Positions 25,865 to 44,340 of a stretch of DNA of 64,000 nt are shown piece by piece. A model generated the notes under the pieces. The model did not search any database. It saw nothing but the letters and a program-made list of their open reading frames with translations, and had not been told where the DNA came from. Each line of letters opens with the position of its first letter. Position 1 is the stretch's first letter. Where the stretch lies: contig JAKJHU010000065.1 of NCBI GenBank assembly GCA_022316685.1, forward strand, positions 1,668,322-1,732,321, read 5' to 3'. The DNA is from Progne subis subis. Its lineage: Eukaryota; Chordata; Aves; Passeriformes; Hirundinidae. A program made the translations under genes and the position numbers.

Positions 25865-26030
25865 TAAGTTGTGGGAACTCCCTCCACAGGATGTTGTGTG
25901 TGCTGGCAGTTTACATGGGTTCAAAGGGAGTCTGGACAAGCTCATGGAGGAGAAATCTGTTTGAGGTTAATAAATTCATGGGAACCACACCTGACCCAAG
26001 AAGCTCCTGAGCTGAAGGCTGGCAAGCATG
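25865..26030 (+). mobile_element. CR1-type 3' relic (plus orientation)
   Basis: GTGGGAACTCCCTCCACAGG, followed by ATGTTGTGTGTGCTGGCAGT, GGGTTCAAAGGGAGTCTGGA and CTCATGGAGGAGAAATCTGT, matches the end of the CR1 coding region and the start of its 3'UTR. The fragment is short and old. Confidence 0.6.
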
Positions 26031-29000
26031 CAGGGAGAAGCTTCTTGTTCATTTTTCCTCTTCTTTAGTGCAAGAATCCAGTCCTGAGCTTCTCTGAAAT
26101 GCCAGGCACTGAGGTGGAGAGACCTGACTCCGAAGTCAATGTCCCTATTTCCATGTGTGTAGACCTGCAGTAACAGATGGTCTGTGAGTCTCTAGGTGTA
26201 AGTTAAGGTGCAGGAACAAGTGCTCAGTGTCCATGTTGGAGCTGCTTGTGGGACGTAGTGCTGGGTGTAGAGGGTTGTACAGGTGTTTTAATTTGGGTGT
26301 TTCAATGAAAAGTAGTTCATGAGTTCCTGGGAGCACTTGGCAGTGCTGAGGCATCATTCCTGTAAATCACGGGCAGGTGCTGTGTGCAGGGAAGGAGAGC
26401 AAAGCAAAATGTTTTGCTCTTTCTTGCAGTTCTTAAAAATCAAGCAAATATATTAAAATCCAAACCAATTTTCTTCTCTGACAGGAAGATGAATTGTGTG
26501 TTGTCGCACAGGATTTTTCCTGAAGAGGAAGGCAAGGGCAAAGGCAGTAATTTGATAGGATGAATCCTACTTTGAGACTTCACATGATATCTCGGATTAG
26601 ACGTACTGTGTCCGCATGACACTCAACACGGATCTAGTGCTGACGCCTGATTCGGGTTTTCTCCAAAGCATTGCACTCTCCCTGCCCCATCACAACCATT
26701 GCAGAGGCAGCATGAACAACACTCTTGTGTCCTTAACGAAGATGCACCATATGCCCATGCCTATTTAAACACCTGTTGTGTACTTTTGGATAACTCTTAC
26801 TGACTGTATAAAATTAATCAGTCATTAAGGGTTCACTGGGGCTGGCAACCAGTGTTGTTAAGACCTAATGCAGTTAAGCTCACCCTGTTCCCAGTTCTGG
26901 TGATGTAGTACAAAGAGGCTTGAGCTGGTTTTTTGTGGAGTTAGCTGAGACCTGAGGAGGTTTATTAGCTGGGGGTGAACACAGCTATGCTGCTCCTGAC
27001 TTAAAGCTGGCTCTGGAAATGTACCGCTCTATTTGCAAGGCACTTTTTTCAAGCTAGTAAAACATGCCAGACTTGAGCCTGGTTGACACAAGCTGACTGA
27101 ACTGTTGTCAGAATTCTGAACACTCAGCTTGCCCTGTCCAAAGACCTTCCCAAAGGCCCTGTGTTCAGTGTTTAATCCTGTTGGATACTGTGCTGACCTT
27201 CTGTGTCAGTTTTTCAATTGTACTTCGGTCTTACAACAGAAAAATTCCATTTCTCTGTGGATTAAATTTAATGTGCAACACCAGTAGCCTGCCCTATGCT
27301 TTGCCACCTTTGGAACTTTTTTCAAGTGTTAGATTTCATATGTAATCCTCCCAAAAAGCCCCAGCATATAGCTTTTTCTCACCAACTGCTCCCACATAGT
27401 GCTGTAGTTAGAAATAGGTCTATTTTGCAGTACTGTCAAACTGCTTTATATGCTGGCTGCAGTAAGGAATATAAATATAGCTATTTCTCAAAGGCCTTGT
27501 TAGCAACACTTTAAATACTGTTGCTTTTTGGTTTGTACGTGTCCACAGGCAAATTTGCACAGAGTTAAGAAAATCTCAGTCATTACAATGAAATGTATTG
27601 ACTGTCCCCTTGGTAGAGGTGACCATATTCACATTTTTAGTGTTCTGATTCTGGTGTCTTCGAATTGAACTGAGTTTGCATCCCAGTAATGCATGATTTC
27701 AGGTTGTTCATGGTGTCAAAAGAGCAGATCACTCTGAGCTCAGTGTGTCTGGTTTTACTGTCAATGTGGCTGTACAGATCAGTTCAGACAATAAATAAGT
27801 GGTCGCTTGCTGCATGTTTTGGGGTGTGTCTTCTAGGATCTTTTAGGAATCTTTTAGCAGAAATGTGAGTTGTATCTGACTCCTTTTATGTGACTGAGTC
27901 GTGTTTTTCCATAATTTTTTTTCTTAACTTTTATTTCAGTCCCAAGGCTGTTGGCTTCCCAGTTTGCAGCTTCTCTAAGAGTTGAATTGGGGTCACAATT
28001 TCTTTTACTTCCCAACTATTGCTATGTAAGAGCTGGGCCATCCTGTGTTGGTTATGTGGAGAAAAATGGCATAATAGCACACAGGCTTACATATGCTGAA
28101 GGAAGTTGATTTAAGGTAGCAGGATTAGCATTTCAGGAGCAAGCTGCAGTATTTCTGATACTTGTTTATATGTGATTTCACGAATGAGAAGTGAGCAGCA
28201 AAAAAGGATTACAGAATGTATAGTTGCTGACATTTTCCATTGGAAGAGAAGGTTGGGATGCTTTCCTGCTGTTGGGAGATGTGGGCATCCTGGATTCTGT
28301 TCTTGAGGAGTAGTTACATCCTTTTGCCATTCTCCTCCTGGCTATTTGCCTGACCCCTTTTCTTGTCATAGTCTTTGGGCCACTTCACCCACTCAGATGC
28401 TCTGTGTTCAGTCTCTTTCTTCACTGGCTGTACACAGCTGCCCTCAAATCAGATCTGTTTGCTTCCGGGCTGTTCAGCTTTGGACTCCAAACAGCTTTGC
28501 TAGTTCTCAGTGTTGATGCCTGATCTTGCTGAATGGCCAGAAGAAAACTGTGAGAAAAGCCTGCTCATCCCCTCTCGATCCCCGGAGTCTTTGGGAGAGC
28601 TCTTTCTTCCTCCACCTCAGACTTGAACAAAAGTGAGTATATTTTAAGAGTAAATGCAGATACTGAGGCAGAGGCAGTTGAGGGACTGGGACAGACAGTT
28701 CTCCCCTGCGGTAGGTAGAGGGCAGGGCCTCACTGGTCAGGATGGGAGACACTTGAGCAGGGTTTCTTCTGGTCACTCAGCCTGGCTCTTGTTCCTACTG
28801 CTGCCCAGGGCAGGGCTGACTGAATGAAAGGAAATAAAGCAAGTGAGAAGAGTGCCAGGCTATAATTCACTCAGCAGCAAATTGCTTCAGTGTTGTGTAG
28901 AGGAGTCAGCAGCAAGGCAGTCTTTCTAAGATTTCAAAACCTTTATCTTCCAATATTTTGGTTTCAAGGACTTCAGCAAGATTAGGTGGGAAAGAATTTA

Positions 29001-30621
29001 AAGGATGTTCCCCCCCATTCCCTGTAGCGTCCTTGCTGCATGCTGAGCTGCCTCTACTGAGTTCTTGTTGACAAGCAATAATCCAATTTTTTTTTTTTTT
29101 TACAAAATTCTGCATTATGCAAAGGATCTGCCTGTACAGCATAGCAGGCAGCATAAAGTTACTAGTAGGTAATTGGTAATTGAAATTAAATATATTTCTG
29201 ATACCTATGTGATGGTAAAGGGCTGTTTCTTCCATCAGTTACTTTCTCCAGGATGAGATCCAGAGTGAGACAGGCAAACCTGGCATGTTTGTTGCCAACC
29301 TATCCAGTTTCAGAATGTCAACAGTGTGTCCACAATCCTCACTCATGCTGTGTGGCCTTGGGACCTGCAGGAGAGGAGGCACTGGAAAAGTTGTTCCTTG
29401 GAAAAATAAATAGCGTGCTGAAGAAGCAAATTCCCTTGCAGTAAAGAGTAATATATGGGGAGAGTATGTTTAAAACATGGGAAAAAATATTTTCCCCATT
29501 TCTAATTCTTCTGGAGTATTTGGTGGATTCCCTTAACAAGCAGGGCTTTGTGCTGCTGGAGTCTTGGAGCGTCACTGCACTTAGAAACAGCAGCCTCCTG
29601 TAACAAGGATATTAGTGTGGCAACTCTGCAAACAGGAGCTCCTTGTGTTGTAACCTCCTGTGATGTTAGTGGGATTGAGTAAATGATGTCTAAAGCTCCT
29701 GTAATACCTGTGAAAGGCACTGGCTGAGGCTGGGGAAATGTCATAATTGAATCTCTTCCATTCAGATGAGTCACTTGAGTCATGTTGTGAGAGTTTCCAC
29801 TTTGAATCTAGCAGACTAGCTGGTTTTGAGAATCCTATAAATGCAAATGTGGGAGGAGTGGTTCATTTAAGAGTAGGAAAAATTGCAGATCTCTTGCCTT
29901 GCTGCAGAAGACGGCACAGATTCTCCTAGAAGATCACTGCAGCCATTCTGCTACACTAATTGGAATAAAATATTTCTCGCTCAATGTTCTGTGTGCTTCA
30001 TCAGTGATGCAGTTCCAGCAGCTTTCTGGGTTTATTGGACTCTCCCTGCTCTATGTGTTGTATAGAAGGATGAATGTGTAGGACTTGTGTTCAGTTACAG
30101 TGAGGTAGTAGTAGCTTGGGTTTAGTCTGTTTATTATACCCTCTCAGGTAGTTCATAGAGGTTTTTTTAACTCTACATGGAAGCATGTGCTCACTGGTGA
30201 AAAGCTGTGCTGTAGCAAATAGTAAATTGTGTGTAATGTGCATCTTAAATGAAACTCTTTAGGCCAGCAAAGTGCTTTGGTTCCCATATACTGCTGGTAC
30301 AAATTTGATGTATTTCCATGTTTCAGAACACTTGATGAAGAAAACCAGAGCATGTCAGAAAGCAGCAGAAAGACCCAACTGCTGTGAATGCTGTTAGTGT
30401 TGTCCTTGAGACATGCACCACTAAGATGCAGCTCCATTCTAACAATCCATTTTTTCTCTATTGTGCTACCAAGATGTTTTTCTGAGTCTTTTCCAGACCT
30501 AACAAAGCCTTACAGCTGCCCACTGGAGAGGAATGTATTTTAGCTAAAAATAGCTAGCTGAAAGATGCTGATCTGTACATTGAATCCTCTAAATTAGGAA
30601 ATTCCAGGAATTCCTAAATTA

Positions 30622-30745
30622 GGAAGTGTTCAAGGTTGGATGAGGCTTTGAGCAACCTGGTCTGGTGAAGGGTGTCCCTACCCATGGCAGGGGTTGGAAT
30701 TATAAGATGTTGAAGGTGCCTTCCAACCCAAACCATTCTATGGTT
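30622..30745 (+). mobile_element. CR1 LINE 3' end (plus orientation)
   Basis: AGTGTTCAAGGTTGGATGAG, GCAACCTGGTCTGGTGAAGG, CCCATGGCAGGGGTTGGAAT and CCTTCCAACCCAAACCATTC, ending in CTATGGTTC, is the classic CR1 3' terminus with the ATTCTATG-type end. It is 5'-truncated as usual. Confidence 0.88.
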
Positions 30746-31639
30746 CATTGATAATGATCAGTAGAAAGAAGTGGTTGTGATGTTTGGTGACTTCCTTCCG
30801 AGGTGGATGGAGGTGCCTATCTAACGATCAGAGCTGACACCCTGAGGTGTTTATATCTACCCAGTGTTTATATTCTGGGCTGCTTCTGAAAATTGGAGAT
30901 TATAAGTGGTGGTCTTTGCCTCCTGAATTGAATTTCGTACAACACACTTGTTCTACAAGGAATTGTTTTGTGGTAATGCTGTGGAAGGTGAAACTAAAGT
31001 AAAAAATACAAGGATGCCATGGGTCACCAAAAAATAATGTGGTTGAGGTCTTTTGTGATGGTCCAGAAGGATCCTCTAGAAGCTGATGATGAGGGAATTT
31101 TAATTCCCTAGATTTTGAATGCACTAGATGGAATGGACTGTTGGGCAGGTTTGATGTGTCCTGCTGAAAATCCTGCACAGAACTCTGAGCAGGAGAGCCT
31201 CATGGGACGGGTCCTGAGCAGCAGGAAGGAGGTGGTTGAGCACACACTGCTGCAGGGCATCTTGGGTCCAAATGGTGTCAACATATCTCAGGAAGCATTC
31301 AGGCAGAGTTTCATGATAGGCTTCTCTCAGGAAAAAGATAATGAGGAGATAAAATAAAGCTCCTGAAATAATTTTTATATATTTAAATATTACATATTTT
31401 TATCCATACATTTTTCAAGGGTTTTTTTGGGAAGGATTTGTAGAAATATCTACATTAAATAACGGGTTTGGGTTTTTTTTACACAGTTGTAGTTTCCTTG
31501 TAGATCTTAGGCATAGGTATATAGAAGGCCAAAGTATAAAATTCAACTGGCAAGGAACACTTAAAAAATAATCTGAATAATGGAAGTATTTAGAGGAAGA
31601 TAGAGTTGATCTGATAATCCATTGAAAAATACAGTTATC

Positions 31640-32540
31640 TGTAGGTGATGTCAAAAGGTCACCTACCCTGGGTGGTAACTCAAGGTATCACAGGCCAGTC
31701 CCGGCCACCAGCACAGAAGGAAGAAGGAGGGAGGATAGCAGGAAAGGACGGGTTGTGCCATTCCATCAACCACCCACTGTGTCTCCAGGGCAGTTTCATC
31801 AATGGCCTAGATAATTATCTGGGAATCACTACTATTAAACTTGCATCTGACAGACTACGATTAAACTGGAGGACAGAGCTAGAACCTGAAGGTAGAATAA
31901 ACCATCAGTCACAGTAAGGATAAATAAAAGTCTGATAGTGGATATTCAGCTGTGTGAAGAGAGAACCATTCACTGTATAGACAGACATCTGAATGAAAAA
32001 AAGTCTGTGACCTATCAGGAATTAAAAACTGACTGTATCAACAGTGTTGTCTTCTGGGGAGGGGAAGAAGAAATTACAGATTGGTGTTTAAGCAGCAGCG
32101 TATCCCAGAAAATCAGTGAAATGAATCCTTCAGCTCTGGGCAGTCTTCACAGAGCCCTAGGAGAAGTACTGGATTCATCTTTTGGGCTCCACACTTTGGT
32201 GAATTAGTGCCAGTTGGACTCTGCCCAGAAGGAAGCAATGGGAAAGTCTAGGAAATATGATTTACAGAAAAGGCTTGAATAAACTGGTATTGTTTTGCCT
32301 GAAGAGAAGACTAAATGAAGCCATGTGTTCTCAGCTGCACTTGGGAAAGGGAATAATCCATTTCCTTATGGCCATGAAAAACAGCATACACAGTAATGGG
32401 CTTATATTACATCAAAGCAGGGCGAGGGTACACATTGAAGGAAATTTTCTCATTGTAAATATTGTGGAGCACACGAGTAGATGACTTCAGAGGTTTTGTA
32501 GGACTTTAAGGAGAGATCAGCCAAAACAGACATTAAATAG
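31640..32540 (+). mobile_element. Probable ancient LINE (CR1-like) relic
   Basis: Segments such as CATCAATGGCCTAGATAATT, GATTTACAGAAAAGGCTTGA and TTGTTTTGCCTGAAGAGAAG resemble parts of CR1 elements in plus orientation. Short open frames (to about 90 codons) within it are broken. Identity is less certain than for the other copies. Confidence 0.4.
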
Positions 32541-34190
32541 TTAAAAGAATTTGATCTTGAGTTGGTACAGAGGACAGATAATTTCCAGTTCTGTAAAATT
32601 CAAATACTACCGTTGCTAGAAAGTATTCAAAACCATCTAAAACAGTGGGAAGAAAACTTGTAGGTTGGATCATTTAAAATCTTCCGCAAATGTAAAAATA
32701 ACCCCAAGTCCCTAAGGTAAATAACTTCAACTTGTGTACATACATATTTGCAAAGTGAAAGAAACTCACTTTAGGCATAGATTTGGATCACTTGAGCAGT
32801 GGTGTCTGAACAAGTGGGCTGAAATGATACCTGGTGCATTCTCTGTACCTGGAGCAGAAGTACAGAATCCCTGTAATATCCACTGCTTTTTCACCACCTA
32901 ACAGTACAAAAGTTTGCTTTTAGATAGTAGTTTTACCTTTTTAATTAATTTCATGAGGCAAGAGTAGAGATGAAAAGGAGAAAATGTTTTTGCTGTGTCT
33001 TTTAAATCTCTCCTGTGCTTCTTTGAGGCCTTCTCCCCTTACCAGCAGACCTGGTCATAGAAGTTTCTCAAACTTCTCATAGAAGTTTGTTCTGAGTTTG
33101 TCATGGCAAAAGTTAACTCACAGGGTGCTCCCTCTGTGGTATTTTGGCCATGCAGTCATAGGTATTGTGGTGGCGTTGCTGTTTGCTCCATTTCCAGGAA
33201 GCTTCATGGGATGACTAAGCTGCTTCCCCTGGAGTGCCTTTATGTTATGGAGAAGAAAGTTGTTATGGTTGTCCTCATTGCACTCCCGTGTAGCCAGGTC
33301 ACTCCCTAAATCTCTGGCTTGTCCTTGCATTGGTGACAAATAAATGCCTGGAGAAAAGAGAGAGCAGGCATATATATAGTGCTGGTTTTGTTTGCTTTGC
33401 CAGATCCAAAACAACCATGTCCTTTGGCCCCACCCTGACTCCAGGCTTTCCTTAAACCTTTTCAAGTTTTTGTACTGTGTTCATGAGGCCAGAATTGCTT
33501 ATGAGCAGGTCAGGGATTTGTATGGTCCTGATACCGATCAATTCACTGCACAGCAGAGATCTGCGTGGAGCATCACGGGGGTCTCCACTTCTAAGTACCC
33601 CCTTCACTTACTGCAAGCTTCCAGCAGGCTCTATTAACCTGGGAGCAGCAATGCCCAGGAAAACGGGTTGAGGAATGAGGTGTGTCCTGCCAAAAGCCTT
33701 TGCAGAGTGGTGGTTGTAACCTGAGGAACTGCTTACCTTGAGATCCTTCTGTTGGTGCTCTGATGTGGCAGCAGGTGCTCCTCAGTCCAGCTGACTGGCA
33801 CTTTGTAGTTAAGACAACTCAGTGTGGTAAGAAAATGTTACTGCCCTTAAATTGAAGCATCTTGTATGATTACCTGGAAAATACACTTCTGAGAGGGAGG
33901 GTGCCCTGGGACAGTGCTGCTCACTCACTTGGTTGCTGCTATGTCAGTTTTTAGAACAGATCAGTAAGTGCTAAGTCAGGCCCATCTCCTCTCTTTTCTA
34001 TTATTCTTGTACCTAGTGGGCTCACAGGTATGTTGATAAGTGCTGGGGAGTGTTTTTCCTAATGGACATCTATAATTGTGGCGGTACGAGGACGGAACCA
34101 GCTACATATAATCAATTTAAAAGGTCTTATTAATTGAAGACTCGGAGTTTATTAATTATTGGCATCTTGGTTGAAAGCTGTAGCAGTTGA

Positions 34191-39525
<5,335 letters not shown>

Positions 39526-40127
39526 AGCGTGGCCAGAGGAAGATGGCCAAAGCAGCACCCTGCACTTGAGTAATTTTGAAGTGCTGTTTATTAATCTTAG
39601 TGTATGATTACTGGCCTTTTTCATTATCTATAATTTACTTAAGAGATTTAAAAATCGAGTCATCTTGCTACCAGTATTTAGAAGCCAACCATGATTTTTA
39701 TAACAATCTGCATCAAATTCATCTGTGCACCCAAGGTTAACCTCAACATTCCTCTAACAAACCTTCTCTGCACTCACAGGATATGCCAGGCGCTAATTGA
39801 AGACAATTCTCTATCTTCTTTCTTCTCTCTAGAAAGAGAAAAAGCTGTCAACACAGAGGATTGGTCTGTAACTACTTTATAACTAACGTCCTATTCTAAT
39901 TGAGTACAACCGTTACATGGCTGTATGGATCGAGAGTAGCTTCAGTGCTATCACATTTAGGAAGATCTGATTTTCATGGCTTGGTGTAAAACATTAGTTT
40001 GAAAATGTGATCACTCTGAAATGACCAAGTCCCATTCAGCTAAGGAAAAGTGAGGGTTCTGTGGTTTCATGTTAGTTACCTTTTAGTTACTGTGTAATTA
40101 GTGCCAGTTTAAATGTATGTTACCAAA

Positions 40128-40133
40128 AATAAA
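40128..40133 (+). terminator. RHOA: RHOA proximal polyadenylation signal
   Basis: Canonical AATAAA about 600 bases after the stop codon; use would give a short 3'UTR. Confidence 0.6.
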
Positions 40134-40246
40134 TCTATTTACCCCAGCTTAGATGTAGTATTTTTTGTATAATTGGATTTCCTAATACTGTTACTTGTAA
40201 CCTCTGCGTTAAGGTGTTCTGGGTTTTTTAAGAAACTGTATTTGAA

Positions 40247-40252
40247 AATAAA
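40247..40252 (+). terminator. RHOA: RHOA intermediate polyadenylation signal
   Basis: Canonical AATAAA about 720 bases after the stop codon. Confidence 0.6.
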
Positions 40253-40451
40253 GTCCGGTGGAAAGCAGCTGATCCTCTTCCCCTGTTCATTTGTAAGAGT
40301 CTGACCCATTTGAATGATTTGAGTGGTCTGCACACCCAGGAGTTTTTTCCATAACGTGCTATAGGGATGAGAAAAGACAGCCTGCTCACACTCAAAGCTT
40401 CTGAACTGTTCAGTTGCCTTAAATTCATTGCTGGACCCAGTTTCAAAACTT

Positions 40452-40482
40452 AAAAAAAAGAAAAAAAAAAAAAAAAAGAAAC
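40452..40482 (+). repeat. RHOA: A-rich tract in the RHOA 3'UTR
   Basis: Runs of 8 and 18 A residues separated by single G residues. It may cause internal oligo-dT priming, so a transcript end mapped here should be treated with caution. Confidence 0.85.
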
Positions 40483-40596
40483 TTTTTGTGTAAGTTTGGT
40501 TACCATGTAGTGATCAGACTCCTAACCTGTGAACTTCTTGCTGTTCTGCAGCCAACTAAACTCTTTCTGTATTTTCATTTTTCCAAGAACTAATAG

Positions 40597-40602
40597 AATA
40601 AA
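40597..40602 (+). terminator. RHOA: RHOA distal polyadenylation signal
   Basis: Canonical AATAAA followed by a GT-rich element; the best candidate for the 3' end of the full-length transcript. Confidence 0.7.
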
Positions 40603-40625
40603 GGCAGTTTTCTAAGCTCCCTGTA

Positions 40626-43600
40626 TCCTGGTGTCTGTATTCCTCACTCTGGGTTTTTGTCCCAGCATCTGACGGCCTGAATTAGAAATACCATTTTTGA
40701 TAAAGCTGAGAGAATTTGCTGAGCAGTTGCAAGTACTTTAATACTTATTTTTATTTCCCAGGAAGGGCTACCCATCTCCTGCTTGCGGTGGTTTCCAAAC
40801 GCTGCAGCAGAGCCGTGCTGCAATATCTCACCTGCCCCAGCAGTGAGTAGCAAAGCTTCCCAGGAGCTTTTGATACTCAGCGAGATGAGAGTGCATCAGC
40901 TGAGTTAGATTTGTCAGTCCTGAGCATGGGACTCGAGGAGCAGGACGAGGCTGTAGGAGGAAGGGAGGAGTGGATGCAGTGTTGCTGTGGGGGCATGTGA
41001 TGGTTTGCAGCAGCGGGGCTGCGCTGGAGCAGCGGCAGAGGTTGCACGTGGCAGGGTGTTTGCTGTGCCATTGCAGGAAGGATGCCTTCAAGCCCTGCAG
41101 CACGGGCTGGGCTCGAGGTGCGGGCCCTGTGCCGCACCCATGCTAGAGAGTGGATTGTGCTGCTCCTGGGGAGGAAAGGCCAGGGAACAGCAGTGGGCAT
41201 CTCCATGCTCACAATGGTATTTAGAGCAGCTGCTGCTGAGCAGAGAGCCTGCTCACTGGGCTGGATAGGAGGGAGTTCAGCTGCTGATGACAATCCATGT
41301 CTGAGCACCTGGCTGCATCCCATAATGGCATCCAAAACACCCATGTCACTTTTCTCTTTTTTTGACAACTGATTGCTTTTCCTGCAGCAAAGGAGAAACA
41401 GACCCAGTTGTAGGAGTGCCCTGTACCTCTGATCCTTGTCCTTCCTCTTGAGCCACAGACATCCAGAGTCTGACAAGCCCAGTGGTGTCACCCACCCCAC
41501 CCTTCCCTCCTTCCTCTCCTGGGTGTTTGTCCTCCCCTTACAGGGTGACTGGGTTGAACAGGAAGTTCTCAACTGCAGCCGTGGAGCTACCAGGGAGGAT
41601 TTCATTTGCTGGCCTGTTGACAAGTTTAGTTGCTCATTTACAGTTCCTTTTTTGGGGGCGGTGTTGCAGTTGAGCAAATTTGGGGGTTTTCAGTCTTGCA
41701 GGGATGTGGGGTTGCAGTCTGCTATGGCCAGTTACAGAACAGCTCTTACAGGGATTTGGAGGCAGGTTGCCTGTTCCTCAAAGCTTGTGGCTGTGTATGT
41801 GCTGCTGTTCTTCAACCCAGCAGTGACTCTTAGTCCAGTGTGACTAAACTTTTGCTGACCTACACCATCATCTCAGTTATCAGTCAGCTTTCCTGCCTTT
41901 GAGGGCTGGCAGACTGGCTCTCTCTGGGTTCCTGCCACATCTGTCACCTCTGGAAGCCACATTTGCTCTGGATGAAACTGAGTTGAGGACATAGAATGCC
42001 AGACCTGACCTGGGAAATGAAAGCTCAGCACTAATGGAGAGTGATCCAGGCAGGCAAGGAGCTGTGGAAGAGGCAGGGGAAAAGTGAGGAGCCAAGTGCC
42101 AGCCCCTTGGGCAGGGGCAGGGGTTCAGTACCAGGAGTGGGGACATGATGTAAATAGGAGATCAGAAGGTGGGGTTTTGTGGCCTTTGTGATTACTCACT
42201 GCTGTTGCTGTTAAACAGCAGATTTTTGACGATGTAGGGCAACTGTTACTTGTCACACAGCCCAAAAGGGTCCCCTGAACCCATCTGGTCCCCCTGGAGC
42301 TTCTGCCACTCCTCTGGATCCCAGTTGAGTAGGCTGCACAGAGTGTGTCTGGGCACCAGGCCATAGCTCTGAGCCAACAAGGAAGTTCATTCCATGGCCT
42401 TAAAACTCACACATGAAGGAAGGGAAAGCCCTAACCTGTGCTTCTCTGGAAAGGCCAGAGCCCCAGAAGTGAACTCCCCTACTTCAGAGTAATTCCCTGG
42501 GACCAGACAGAGGAGTGAAGGTGCCAGTCTGAGGTCAAAAGTGGCAGCAGAGATGTGGGCCTGCCCTAGAGGTCACCCTGAAGGGAAATTCCTCTTCTTC
42601 AGGAATTGTGTCTTGCTGTGCCCAGGGGTGGGTGAGGAAGAGTTGACTGTAACTGTCAGTTTATTCAAGAGCAAACATGGATCATTTGCCTCTGCTCCTC
42701 AGCTGTTTTCCAGCACTGATCTCTCTCAGGACACTGAGCCCCTCTCAGGCTCCTGCCATCCACTGCTGCAACACAGTGCAGGTCCCCAGAGATGCAAGAT
42801 AATCAGGAAAGTCCCCAGAACTTGCCACAGCTGGGAAGTGGAACTATTCCAATTCCCAGTCACTGGGGCAGGTGCCAAGAGTGGCTCGAAGCAACCCCTC
42901 AGATCCTGCACCTGGGCACCCAGACCAGAGAGGCAGCATTATGTGGTGCCTGTTAGTGACAGCTGGCATTTCGTGACAAGTCCTGCTCCCAGGCATGAAA
43001 GAGCAGACAGCAAGGGGGGGGGCTGAGCGCATCCCCCTGCACTGGGGCCCAGGCTGCCTTGGCTGGGGGCCAGGGCTGATAAGCAGCTGTCTGACCTTGG
43101 GCTGTTGTGAACGGAGCTCACTTGGCGCAGATGCTGGCAGGAGCCTCAGCAGGGGCTCCCTGCTTCCCCCTGGGAGCTGCACTGGAGCGGAGGCCCCAGC
43201 TCTTTGTTCCTGCCAGGCTGTGCTGCTCCACAGTCCCTGTTGGTCCAACCCACGGACATGGACACAAAGCCTGACCCTGATCTTCCTCTTTCACAGGGTG
43301 CTCTGGAGGAGGGCAGAGGTTCGTAAAGACCTGTGGAAGGATGGCTGGGCCACTTGCTTGGTGTGAGCACAAGGAACAGCCCACAATACACTTAGGGCTG
43401 CCTTGAATCTGTGGGGAACAGAGCAGTCAATACTGCATGATGTAACACTCCTGCAAACAGATTGAAGCAGTTGGACAAGAAATGGAAAAGGATGGGGAAA
43501 AGCAACCCCTGAAGTTGAAGGAGCCTACTTCTCTTTATCTAGTGAGGATATACCAAACTGTAATCCTGTGTGTAGACTTCACCAGCCTCAAAGAGGTGGA

Positions 43601-43929
43601 AAAATTATAGGAGTCTTAAGGGAATTTGTTGTGCCTCTCTCTTGTGCCCCCCCATCCCCGTTCCTCTTCCTGATGCACAAACTCAAGGTGTTTCTCTCCC
43701 CAGAGCCATGCTCGGTGGCAGTGGTGTCCTCGGAGAATGCTGCAGCCTTGGTGCCACACTGTGCCACCCCTGGACCAGGGTGGCCGTGTCACTACGAAGG
43801 CTGGAACTCCTGGGACTACTCTGTGTTTTACTGCTTTTCCACAGCGTTTCCGAGGATCGGTGATACTTTCATGTCAGCCGTGGGTTTGAAAACCACCCCG
43901 CTCTGCGCATTTCACTGATCAAAGCCCGA
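40626..43929. other. RHOA-GPX1 intergenic spacer
   Basis: 3.3 kb of moderately GC-rich sequence. The longest ATG-started frame is antisense at 40877-41605 (242 codons, to 266 from an upstream TTG). It is low-complexity and rich in Ser, Ala and Pro, and I recognise no similarity. No repeat element or RNA gene was identified. Confidence 0.5.
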
Positions 43930-44340
43930 ACCCTTCAGAGCCGGCCCGGACATCGCCCCGCCAAGCCCTGGCGGGGGGCGATGCCCGGGCGGGGCAGCGC
44001 TCGGGAGCGGCGGCTCGGGGCGGGGTCGGAGGCGGCTCCCGGCGGGACGGGGCGGGCGGAGCGCGGCGGCGGCGGGAGCGGGGCTGCTCCGCCGGCAGTG
44101 CTCAACATGGCGGCGACGGCGGCGGGGCTGGCGGGGCTGGCGGCGCGGCCACTGGGCGCGGCGGAGCCCCTGTCGCTGGGCTCGCTGCGGGGCAAGGTGC
44201 TGCTGGTGGCCAATGTCGCGTCGCTCTGAGGCACGACCACGCGCGACTTCCTGCAGCTCAACGAGCTGCAGAAGCGCTACGGCCCCCGCGGGCTCCAAGT
44301 CCTCGGCTTCCCCTGCAACCAGTTCGGTCACCAGGTAGGG
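43930..44340. promoter_or_regulatory. GPX1: GPX1 promoter and CpG island
   Basis: A CpG-rich block starting about 175 bp before the GPX1 ATG, with GGGCGGGGC-type GC boxes at about 43988, 44019 and 44049. No TATA or CCAAT box is evident, as expected for a housekeeping promoter. The start codon itself sits in AACATGGCGGC, close to the YY1 consensus. Confidence 0.7.
44107..44334 (+). other. GPX1: GPX1 exon 1 coding part, with the Sec codon
   Basis: Encodes residues 1-76. The TGA Sec codon ends 105 bases before the exon junction (donor CCAG|GTAGGG), so it is far enough upstream for nonsense-mediated decay when selenium is low. Confidence 0.95.

Larger units (their letters stand above)
39526..40625 (+). 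other. RHOA: RHOA 3'UTR
   Basis: About 1.1 kb after the stop codon. Three AATAAA signals occur, at 40128-40133, 40247-40252 and 40597-40602. The last is followed within 30-50 bases by TCCTGGTGTCTGTATT, a GT-rich downstream element, and probably marks the main end. An A-rich tract lies at 40452-40482. The region is AT-rich, with ATTTA elements only sparsely present. Confidence 0.75.

Noticed and set aside
44227..44229. In-frame TGA read as a premature stop (GPX1 pseudogene)
   Set aside because: It is at the invariant selenocysteine position and a well-formed SECIS lies in the 3'UTR.
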